From NCBI GenBank assembly GCA_017379075.1, contig JAFNXL010000020.1, positions 1 through 35,426 of the forward strand: 35,426 bases of DNA, read 5' to 3'. This document shows positions 24,350 through 30,609 of the stretch, one piece after another (the first letter of the stretch is position 1; each line of letters opens with the position of its first letter). The notes below the pieces were generated by a model that ran no database searches, was not told where the DNA came from, and saw only the letters and a list, made by a program, of their open reading frames with translations. The stretch is from Bacteroidaceae bacterium (GTDB lineage Bacteria > Bacteroidota > Bacteroidia > Bacteroidales > Bacteroidaceae). Position numbers and translations under genes: made by a program.

Positions 24350-25291
24350 TTATTCGGTCTCTTCCTGTCCGTCGGCATCGTTCCTGTATTCCTTGAACAG
24401 CTGCACGAACTTCTGCGGGAAGGGCGTCTCGAACTCCATCACCTGGCCCGTCATGGGATGATAGAAGTTCAGGCGGTAGGCATGCAGCGCGAGACGGCCA
24501 ATGATGCTGAATCCGTTGCCATACTTTTGGTCGCCCACGATGGGGTGGCCCAGGTCTTTCATGTGCACACGGATTTGGTTCTTGCGTCCCGTCTCCAGCA
24601 ACATTTCCACCAGGCTGATGCGTTCCGAGGTGGCCAGCGTGTGATAGTGTGTGATGGCTTCCTTGCCGCCGTTGTCCGTGGGGCTGCTGTAGGTGATGAA
24701 GGCCTTGTTGTCCTTCAGCCAGCTGCGCACGGTGCCGCCTTCCTTCTCCATCTTTCCGCACACCACGGCCACATATCGGCGGTCAAAGACGATGCGGTGC
24801 CAGTTCTCCTCCAGAATGCGCTGCGCCTCCTGTGTCTTGGCATACATCATCAGTCCGCTGGTCTCGCGGTCCAGGCGGTGCACCACATGTGCCGTGCATT
24901 TGAAGTGGCGCTTCTTGAAGTACTCGTCCAGGATGGTCTTCACGCAGTATTGTCCCGGTGCCGATGCCATGCTCAGGATGCCCTCGCTCTTCTCAATGAC
25001 GATGATGTCCTTGTCCTCGTAGATGATTTTCACAAACTTGCTGTTCAGCTCCGAGCTTCTCTTGTGGCGTGTCACGCGCACCATCATGCCCTCCTGCAGG
25101 GGATAGTCATAGCGTGTCACCAGCTTGCGGTCCACCGTTACGGCGTGTCCGGCCAGCAGGTCCTTCACGCGGTTGCGGCTGGTGCCGCTCATCTGCTCCA
25201 TGAGGAAGACCATCAGCGTGGACTCCTTTCTCACCGGCAGTTCAATGTACTTTGATGCGGCGTATTGCTCGCCCGATGTGTTTCTTGCCAT
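24350..25291 (-). CDS. RluA-family pseudouridine synthase
   Basis: 313 residues. An S4 RNA-binding domain (about 22-75, TLMVFLMEQMSGTSRNRVKD, GHAVTVDRKLV) precedes the catalytic domain. The catalytic motif HRLDRETSG is at 138-146 with the nucleophilic Asp at 141. Later motifs are YVAVVCGK, HYHTL, LLETGRKNQIRVHM, GHPIVGDQKYG and LALHAYRLNF. It converts specific uridines in rRNA or tRNA to pseudouridine; the exact site cannot be assigned among RluA, RluC and RluD types. A TAATTTTG box on the minus strand at 25343-25350 lies about 50 nt before the start. Confidence 0.93.
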   Translation of the reverse strand: MARNTSGEQYAASKYIELPVRKESTLMVFLMEQMSGTSRNRVKDLLAGHAVTVDRKLVTRYDYPLQEGMMVRVTRHKRSSELNSKFVKIIYEDKDIIVIEKSEGILSMASAPGQYCVKTILDEYFKKRHFKCTAHVVHRLDRETSGLMMYAKTQEAQRILEENWHRIVFDRRYVAVVCGKMEKEGGTVRSWLKDNKAFITYSSPTDNGGKEAITHYHTLATSERISLVEMLLETGRKNQIRVHMKDLGHPIVGDQKYGNGFSIIGRLALHAYRLNFYHPMTGQVMEFETPFPQKFVQLFKEYRNDADGQEETE

Positions 25292-25342
25292 ATATTGCTG
25301 TATAAAAATGCGGATTTGGGGTTCTTTTTGTCAATTTTGCTG

Positions 25343-25350
25343 CAAAATTA
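25343..25350 (-). promoter_or_regulatory. Candidate -7 box for the pseudouridine synthase gene
   Basis: The minus strand reads TAATTTTG (TAnnTTTG). A TTTG exists upstream but only 12 bp away, too close for a -33 box. Confidence 0.4.
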
Positions 25351-25446
25351 GGCATTATTTGTCAAATCGCGTCCCCTTGCACGCAATTTTATGACCCATT
25401 GCGGCAAAAATAATGGGCAGATTCACTCCGTTAATGATAAAGTTTG

Positions 25447-25454
25447 TACTTTTG
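25447..25454 (+). promoter_or_regulatory. Candidate -7 box for the M3 peptidase gene
   Basis: TACTTTTG matches TAnnTTTG, about 40 bp before the ATG. No TTTG at -33. Confidence 0.45.
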
Positions 25455-25493
25455 CGCCGTAAAAATCCCTAACATTATATAATATATACATTT

Positions 25494-27605
25494 ATGAAAC
25501 GTATTTTGCTTACAGCCTGTACAGTGGCGGCGCTTGCCTCCTGTACCGCACCGGCCGACAAGAATTGTGCCGAGTGCAACCCCTTCTTCACCGAATATGA
25601 GACCCCCTTCGGTGTGCCCCCCTTCGAGAGCATCAAGACCGAGCACTACAAACCCGCCTTCATGGCTGGTATGGAAGAGCAGATGGCCGAGATTGAGGAC
25701 ATTGTCACCAATCCCGACCCCGCCACCTTCGAGAACACCGTGGCTGCCCTTGACCAGAGCGGCGCCCTGCTTTCCAAGGTCAGCATGGTCTTCTACGGAC
25801 TCAACAGCGCCAACACCAACGACGAGTTGCAGGCGCTCAGCAAGGAACTCTCGCCCCTGCTCTCAAAGCACAGCGACGACATCAGCCTGAACCCCGCCCT
25901 GTTCCAGCGCATCAAGCAGGTCTATGAGAACCAGGACAAGGAACAGCTGGACAAGGAACAGAAGAAGCTCCTGGAAGAGACCTACAAGGACTTCGTTCGC
26001 GGCGGTGCCAATCTCGACTCTGCCAGTCAGGCCAAGCTGCGCGAGCTGAACAGCCGCATTTCCATGCTGCAGCTCACCTTCGGACAGAACATGCTCAAGG
26101 AGACCAACGCCTTCCGCCTGGTCGTTGACAAGAAGGAAGACCTGGCCGGACTGCCCGAGAACCTCATCGCCGCAGCCGCCGAGACCGCCGAGGCCGACAG
26201 CATGCCCGGCAAGTGGGTCTTCACCCTGCACAACCCCAGCATCATGCCCTTCCTCCAGTATGCCGACAACCGCGACCTGCGCGAGAAGATTTTCAACGGC
26301 TACATCAACCGCGGTAACAACGGCAACGAGAACGATAACACCGACGTCTGCGCACAGCTGGTGGCCGCCCGTCTGGAGAAAGCTCGCCTCATGGGTTATG
26401 ACGACTTCGCCTCCATGGCGCTGGAGACCCGCATGGCAAAGACCTCCGAGGCCGTTTATGGTCTGCTGGACCAGGTGTGGGAGCCCGCCATCCGCAAGGC
26501 CAAGGCCGAACTGGCCGACATCCAGGCCGAGATCAAGAAGGACGGCAAGAACTTCGAGGCCGAGGGCTGGGACTGGCGCTACTATGCCGACCGTGCCAAG
26601 AAGGCCAAGTTCAGCTTCGACGAGAACCTGATCCGTCCCTATCTGAAGCTGGTGAACGTACGCAACGGCATGTTCCTCTTCGCCAACAAGCTCTATGGCA
26701 TCACCTTCACCGCCATTGACAGCATTCCCCTGCCACACCCCGAGGCCGAGGCCTTCGAGTGCAAGGACAAGGACGGCGCTCACCTGGGCGTGCTCTATCT
26801 CGACTACTTCCCCCGTGCCAGCAAGCGCGGCGGCGCATGGTGTGGCCAGTATCGCCGCCAGACCTACAAGGACGGCCAGAAGGTGGCGCCCGTGGTAACC
26901 ATCGTGTGCAACTTCACCAAGCCCGCGGCCGGACAGCCCGCGCTGCTCACCGCCGACGAGGCCAGCACCATGTTCCACGAGTTCGGCCACGCTCTGCACA
27001 ACCTCTTCCGCAACGTGCGCTACTATGGCACCTCTGGCGTGGCACGCGACTTTGTGGAGCTGCCCTCTCAGATCAACGAGCACTGGACCTTCGAGCCCGA
27101 AATGCTGAAGGAGTATGCCAAGCACTATGAGACCGGCGAGGTCATCCCCACCGAACTCGTAGACCGCCTCACCGAGTGCGGCAAGTACGGACAGGGCTTC
27201 GCCACCACCGAGTACCTGGCCGCATCGCTCCTCGACATGGACTTCCACACCCTCAAGCAGATTCCCGAAGGCTTCAACGTCGTTGACTTCGAGCAGCAGA
27301 CCCTGGGCAAGCGCGGACTGCTCAAGCAGATTCCTCCCCGCTATCGCACCACCTATTTCAACCACACTATGGGCGGCGGCTACACAGCCGGATACTACAG
27401 CTACCTGTGGTCAGAGGTGCTTGATGCCGACGCCTTCGACGCGTTCAAGGAGACTGGCAACATCTTCAACACCGAGGTGGCGGCCAAGTTCCGCAACTTT
27501 GTCCTCACCCCCGGCGGCATCGACGACGAAATGACCATGTATGTCAATTTCCGTGGCAAAGAGCCCGGCATTGAACCGCTGTTGAAGAATAGAGGGTTGA
27601 AGTAA
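25494..27605 (+). CDS. dcp: M3 family metallopeptidase lipoprotein (Dcp-like peptidyl-dipeptidase)
   Basis: 703 residues. A lipoprotein signal (MKRILLTACTVAALASC, lipid on Cys17) anchors it in the envelope. The long helical N-terminal half (e.g. YKPAFMAGMEEQMAEIEDIV) forms the lid of the M3 fold. The zinc site is HEFGH at 495-499 within TMFHEFGHALHNLF, and the third ligand is probably Glu522 in FVELPSQINEHW. Other Dcp features are GYDDFASMAL, YLDYFPRASKRGGAW and HTMGGGYTAGYYSYLWSEVL. Dcp enzymes trim dipeptides from peptide C-termini. The gene is markedly richer in G+C at third positions than its neighbours (codons GAC, CTG, AAG, GCC dominate), typical of strong expression. A long frame on the opposite strand is a by-product of this bias. 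Confidence 0.94.
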   Translation: MKRILLTACTVAALASCTAPADKNCAECNPFFTEYETPFGVPPFESIKTEHYKPAFMAGMEEQMAEIEDIVTNPDPATFENTVAALDQSGALLSKVSMVFYGLNSANTNDELQALSKELSPLLSKHSDDISLNPALFQRIKQVYENQDKEQLDKEQKKLLEETYKDFVRGGANLDSASQAKLRELNSRISMLQLTFGQNMLKETNAFRLVVDKKEDLAGLPENLIAAAAETAEADSMPGKWVFTLHNPSIMPFLQYADNRDLREKIFNGYINRGNNGNENDNTDVCAQLVAARLEKARLMGYDDFASMALETRMAKTSEAVYGLLDQVWEPAIRKAKAELADIQAEIKKDGKNFEAEGWDWRYYADRAKKAKFSFDENLIRPYLKLVNVRNGMFLFANKLYGITFTAIDSIPLPHPEAEAFECKDKDGAHLGVLYLDYFPRASKRGGAWCGQYRRQTYKDGQKVAPVVTIVCNFTKPAAGQPALLTADEASTMFHEFGHALHNLFRNVRYYGTSGVARDFVELPSQINEHWTFEPEMLKEYAKHYETGEVIPTELVDRLTECGKYGQGFATTEYLAASLLDMDFHTLKQIPEGFNVVDFEQQTLGKRGLLKQIPPRYRTTYFNHTMGGGYTAGYYSYLWSEVLDADAFDAFKETGNIFNTEVAAKFRNFVLTPGGIDDEMTMYVNFRGKEPGIEPLLKNRGLK

Positions 27606-27760
27606 AGAGGGGACCCACCCCCGTCCCCTCCCTCTATGGAGGGGCGTTTATAGCTTGGAGCCGCGAGTTTTTTAATGGCACGCAGATAACACAGATGCGA
27701 CTGATTGCCACAGATTTTTTCAAACAGCTCATTGCTCATTACTCATAACTCACCGCTTCA
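27606..27760. repeat. Post-gene repeat patch: CCCCTCC hairpins and a heptamer array
   Basis: Directly after the M3 stop GGGGAC/GTCCCC (27609-27628) and CCCCTCC/GGAGGGG (27625-27644) form two overlapping, mutually exclusive hairpins, a possible weak terminator. Then comes an ACGCAGATAACACAGAT stretch of a kind common between bacterial genes. Last is a minus-orientation heptamer array, GCTCATT GCTCATT ACTCATA ACTCACC, at 27727-27758. Confidence 0.6.
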
Positions 27761-27784
27761 AGACAAATAACAATAAAATATATT

Positions 27785-28000
27785 ATGAATATGAAAACGT
27801 TCAAGAATCATCCGGTAGTAAAATTCCTGCGAATAATTCTACACATAATCAGCCTTTGTCTGTTCTCATACTTCCTCTATAGGAGCATCAAGAATCAGTC
27901 TCCCATGTGGCATAAGATTATGGAAATCTTTCTTATAGTTTGCGCTCTGATCGACCTATATCTCGATCGCCACCTTTTTCTTTGTACGAAGAAAAAATGA
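27785..28000 (+). CDS. Small membrane protein, unknown family
   Basis: 71 residues. A basic N-terminus (MNMKTFKNHPVVKF) leads into two likely membrane helices (LRIILHIISLCLFSYFLY and IMEIFLIVCALIDLYL), ending in a basic tail (CTKKK). The layout suggests a two-helix hairpin with both ends in the cytoplasm. Base composition is much more A/T-rich than the M3 gene before it. I do not recognise the family; it could be a real small protein or chance, but hydrophobic pattern and start context favour real. Confidence 0.55.
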   Translation: MNMKTFKNHPVVKFLRIILHIISLCLFSYFLYRSIKNQSPMWHKIMEIFLIVCALIDLYLDRHLFLCTKKK

Positions 28001-28020
28001 GCTTTGAGTCAATCCAGTAG

Positions 28021-28106
28021 GTCATGCTGAACTCGTTTCAGCATCTCACCGCGAGCCTTTTCCTGTCCATCTCCGCGGACAGATCCTGAAACAAGTTCAG
28101 GATGAC
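28021..28106. repeat. Bipartite inverted-repeat element R2 (86 bp)
   Basis: Same length and organisation as the element at 12610-12695. Left arm core CATGCTGAACTCGTTTCAGC, right arm core CCTGAAACAAGTTCAGG, with CACCGCGAGCC and CTCCGCGGAC between. Located after the small membrane protein gene. Confidence 0.8.
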
Positions 28107-28117
28107 GAATAGTCTTG

Positions 28118-28151
28118 GCTCATTACTCACAACTCATCGCTCACCACTCAA
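28118..28151 (-). repeat. Heptamer array
   Basis: GGCTCAT TACTCAC AACTCAT CGCTCAC CACTCAA in 7-bp steps (TGAGNNN on the minus strand), directly after element R2. Confidence 0.7.
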
Positions 28152-28153
28152 CG

Positions 28154-28614
28154 GTGTCTGGAAGACGCGAACATAAATAGCCGGGGGCTTTCAAGCCTCC
28201 GGTTTTATTGTATCTACATAAAAATGCGTCTGGAAGACGGGGAACGGTGATGGGGATTGCAAATCCCCGACTCATGTCCTCCACATTGCAAATGCGGAGG
28301 AACGGGTTTTTTCAAACTGCTCACAGCTCATCGCTCATTACTCACTGCTCAAAGGGCGTCTGGAAGACGCGAAGCCCGTAAGGGCGAATAGCCGCGGGTT
28401 CTTGAACCCGTGGAAAAAGAAACAAGAAAGAGAAATGGCGTCTGGAAGACGCGGAACGGCAACGATTTTGAACGTTTAACGTTTAACGATGAGCGTTGAA
28501 CAAAATACCCCCACGTTGCCGATTCGCGTCTTTGCAGACGCCTTTATTATAGTCTCTAAAAAAACCGAGGGCTTAAAAGCCCCCGGCTATTCAATTTCTC
28601 GTCTTTTCAGACGG
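28154..28614. repeat. Paired-hairpin repeat cluster (CGTCT-AGACG modules)
   Basis: No gene in this stretch. A small hairpin GCGTCT-(GA/TTGC)-AGACGC occurs at 28154, 28227, 28356, 28438, 28526 and 28600. Three are followed (or preceded, inverted) by AATAGC and a second stem: CCGGGGGCTT/AAGCCTCCGG (28181-28202), CCGCGGGTTC/GAACCCGTGG (28392-28413), and CCGAGGGCTT/AAGCCCCCGG (28565-28586, inverse orientation). Two others, GGGGATT-GCA-AATCCCC (28252-28268) and CCTCCACATT-GCA-AATGCGGAGG (28278-28300), recur at 30454-30502. A heptamer array (28319-28353) lies inside. Stem bases change in matched pairs between copies. Confidence 0.75.
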
Positions 28615-28623
28615 CTTTTAGCA

Positions 28624-28716
28624 ATGAGTTGCGAGCTTTGAGCTATGAGCCTTTTATGGTCTTTTGTTCTTTTGTCTAGAAAAAACTCATCGCTCACTAC
28701 TCAAAGCTCAAAGCTA
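28624..28716. repeat. Heptamer inverted element H1
   Basis: TGAGTTG CGAGCTT TGAGCTA TGAGCC, then a spacer beginning CTTTTATGGTCTTTTGTTC, then ACTCATC GCTCACT ACTCAAA GCTCAAA. The same plan with nearly the same spacer is at 30512-30609. Confidence 0.75.
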
Positions 28717-28813
28717 TACATTCTCCCCATAGAGGGCGAACAAGGCCGTTAGAGGATTGACTGAATGTCAATCTGTGTCGCAGTGAGGGGAGCACAGTCC
28801 TCTGTGCGACGGA

Positions 28814-28846
28814 GGGAGGGGGAGGGTCCGGGTGGGTCCTGGAGGG
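28814..28846 (+). other. Potential G-quadruplex motif
   Basis: Six runs of three or more G separated by 1-7 bases on the plus strand (28814, 28818, 28824, 28830, 28834, 28844). It lies 8 to 40 bp past the stop of the DUF6261-like gene, on the strand opposite to its message. Confidence 0.55.
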
Positions 28847-28853
28847 TCCTCTT

Positions 28854-29708
28854 CTACCCAGCCAATCCCCCTTCATCATCATCCTCCTCGCCCGTATCGG
28901 GATCAGGAGTGGGAGTAGGATCCGGTTCTGGCGTAGGTTCGGGATCGGGCGTGGGTTCGGGTTCTGTGTCGGTACTTCCGCCCGTTGAACCGCCAGACGA
29001 TGAGCCAGACGAAGAACCTGGTTTGGTGAGCGAGATGAGAGCGTTCATCTGGTTGATGAACGATTCAATGGCCTCGGTGGGCTGCACAATTGCATAGGCA
29101 TTCACCGTCTGCACAATCTCGGCATACTTCTCGTCCACCTGCTTGCGCAGTTCCTCGGTGTCGATGTCCTTCTGTGGCAGGCGTTCCACCTCTTCCTGAA
29201 GCTTCTCGTCGTAGACGGCCGCAAAGGTTGCGTTCTTCTCTGCAAGCAGCGTCACCTCTTCGGTGAGGTTCAGCGTGGCGATGTGCGCCATAGCCTCTTC
29301 TTTGTTGAGCACCGCCAGCAGACCAGCCACCTCACGCGTTTGTGTGCGTTTTTCGTGGTTAGAGATACCGCGATATGGTGCCACCATAGCATCCAAAGCC
29401 AATGCAGCGGAGCGCTTCGCTTCAATGGTGTTTGTCTTATGCGCAGTTATAACATTCAAAATCACCCCCATGGCATTGTCGCGTACCTTGTCTGCATCGT
29501 TCAGCTGCACCGTGCTTACGTATGTGGTCTGGCGGCGTACTATACTTGATTCCAGCTCCACCAGTTCGCCGTATGCCGGCAGCAGGTTTTCGATATGCAG
29601 CGCCTGAGCACCGGTAGCCTTCATCTTTCCATAAGCTTGATAGTGGAAATCATTGTGCAATCCTACATTGAGATAACTAAATCCCATTACGTTGATTTGT
29701 GTTGCCAT
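28854..29708 (-). CDS. DUF6261-like protein with Pro/Glu/Thr repeat tail
   Basis: 284 residues, no signal peptide. Residues 1-225 are helical and resemble the DUF6261 family of Bacteroidetes (MGFSYLNVGLHNDFHYQAYG, then YVSTVQLNDADKVRDNAMGV, then YRGISNHEKRTQTREVAGLL). The last 60 residues are low complexity: SSSGSSSGGSTGGSTDT, then EPEPTPDPEP repeats and an acidic end (EEDDDEGGLAG). Function is not known. A 42-bp repeat array sits in what would be its leader, and a TAAATTTG box lies about 475 bp upstream. The gene is surrounded on both sides by repeat DNA. Confidence 0.75.
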   Translation of the reverse strand: MATQINVMGFSYLNVGLHNDFHYQAYGKMKATGAQALHIENLLPAYGELVELESSIVRRQTTYVSTVQLNDADKVRDNAMGVILNVITAHKTNTIEAKRSAALALDAMVAPYRGISNHEKRTQTREVAGLLAVLNKEEAMAHIATLNLTEEVTLLAEKNATFAAVYDEKLQEEVERLPQKDIDTEELRKQVDEKYAEIVQTVNAYAIVQPTEAIESFINQMNALISLTKPGSSSGSSSGGSTGGSTDTEPEPTPDPEPTPEPDPTPTPDPDTGEEDDDEGGLAG

Positions 29709-29751
29709 AATTTTTTCGTTTTTGTGGTTTGTAATTATTCAGCTGAAAACC

Positions 29752-30044
29752 AAAAACGGCTTTTTGGCGGTTCCCGACCCCTCCGTTTTCATCAAAAACG
29801 GCTTTTTGGCGGTTCCCGACCCCTCCGTTTTCATCAAAAACGGCTTTTTGGCGGTTCCCGACCCCTCCGTTTTCATCAAAAACGGCTTTTTGACGGCTCC
29901 TGACCCCTCCGTTATCATCAAAAACGGCTTTTTGGCGGCTTCCGACCCCTACGTTTTCATCAAAAACGGCTTTTTGGCGGCTCCGACCCCTCCGTTTTCA
30001 TCAAAAACGGCTTTTTGGCGGCTCCAGTCCCCTGCGGTGTTTCA
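29752..30044. repeat. 42-bp tandem repeat array, seven units, in the leader of the DUF6261-like gene
   Basis: Units begin at 29752, 29794, 29836, 29878, 29920, 29962 and 30003 with AAAAACGGCTTTTTGGCGG. The first three are identical 42-mers, units 4 and 5 carry point changes, unit 6 is 41 bp, and unit 7 decays after about 25 bp. Each unit junction forms CCGTTTT-CATCA-AAAACGG, and AAAAACGGCTTTTT gives a second small stem. On the minus strand the three fresh units and part of unit 4 read as MKTEGSGTAKKPFL repeats in an open frame from 29921 to 29739; unit 5 has a TAG in that frame. That frame ends 30 bp before the DUF6261-like ATG. The loss of one base in unit 6 breaks the plus-strand frame. Confidence 0.9.
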
Positions 30045-30160
30045 AAAAGATCGTTTTGGCTTGTTCAGCATTCTTTCATAGATCACTCATTTGCCGCGCT
30101 AAATTCCCCTGCTCCTTTCGACAGACTTGGCGGCTGGTTAGTAATAGTTTTGATTGTCTC

Positions 30161-30190
30161 GCGCTGTCAGATGACAACAGCGCAAATTTA
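30161..30190 (-). promoter_or_regulatory. Candidate promoter and start-site hairpin for the DUF6261-like gene
   Basis: The minus strand reads TAAATTTG (30183-30190), a TAnnTTTG box. Right after it GCGCTGT pairs perfectly with ACAGCGC around 9 nt (30161-30183), so the first transcribed bases would fold. No clear -33 TTTG. If used, the leader is about 470 nt and includes the whole 42-bp array. Confidence 0.4.
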
Positions 30191-30277
30191 CAACATTATT
30201 TTGAGAAAAAAGAATGGATGCGGGATTTTTTTTTGAGTGATGAGCTGTGAACTTAAAAAACGTCTGCGGGAATATAA

Positions 30278-30354
30278 GTAGGGACTCGGCATGCCGTGTC
30301 CGAGTGTTCATTCAACGAACCATGTTCGCCGGACACGTCGTGCCGTGTCCCTAC
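30278..30354. repeat. 25-bp inverted repeat (GGGACACGGCA type)
   Basis: Arms at 30278-30302 and 30330-30354 match at 22 of 25 positions; each contains the near-palindrome CGGCATGCCG or CGTCGTGCCG. No gene is visible in the flanks. Confidence 0.7.
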
Positions 30355-30375
30355 AATTAACAGATAACCTCGTCC

Positions 30376-30502
30376 ATCCGTATTTGTAATGCGGATGTAT
30401 AGCGTATAAGCATTTTTAATGCGCCACAATATTCATCAGCTATTGCTTGTGATGGGGATTGCAAATCCCCGAACTCATCCCTCCGCATTGCAAATGCTGA
30501 GG
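30376..30502. repeat. Second cluster of paired mini-hairpins
   Basis: ATCCGTATT-TGT-AATGCGGAT (30376-30396), GCATT-TTT-AATGC (about 30410-30422), GGGGATT-GCA-AATCCCC (30454-30470) and CCTCCGCATT-GCA-AATGCTGAGG (30480-30502). The last two repeat the pair at 28252-28300 with the same spacing. Confidence 0.7.
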
Positions 30503-30511
30503 AACACCCTT

Positions 30512-30609
30512 TGAGCAATGAGTTGCGAGTGATGAGTAACGAGCCTTTTATGATCTTATGTTCTTCTGTCTTAATCGCTCATCGCTCACTACTCATCGCT
30601 TATCACTCC
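30512..30609. repeat. Heptamer inverted element H2
   Basis: TGAGCAA TGAGTTG CGAGTGA TGAGTAA CGAGCC, a spacer (CTTTTATGATCTTATGTTC then TTCTGTCTTAAT), then CGCTCAT CGCTCAC TACTCAT CGCTTAT CACTCC. Its right arm runs into the stop codon of the permease gene. Confidence 0.75.

Noticed and set aside
24458-25255. A 265-residue plus-strand frame opposite the pseudouridine synthase
   Set aside because: Shadow of a clear RluA-family gene; no motif or start signal.
25863-27365. A 500-residue open frame opposite the M3 peptidase gene
   Set aside because: Caused by the strong third-position G/C bias of the peptidase; the translation is Val/Gly/Leu-rich without domains.
28765-29097. A Gly/Ser/Val-repeat frame opposite the tail of the DUF6261-like gene
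   Set aside because: It is the complement of the Pro/Glu/Thr repeat tail and the G-rich stretch beside it.
29752-30044. A CRISPR array
   Set aside because: The 42-bp units are joined directly with no unique spacers, and no cas gene is present.
29692-30081. A 129-residue plus-strand frame made of 14-residue repeats
   Set aside because: It is the 42-bp repeat read in frame; unit 6 loses one base and breaks the pattern, as expected for non-coding repeats on that strand.
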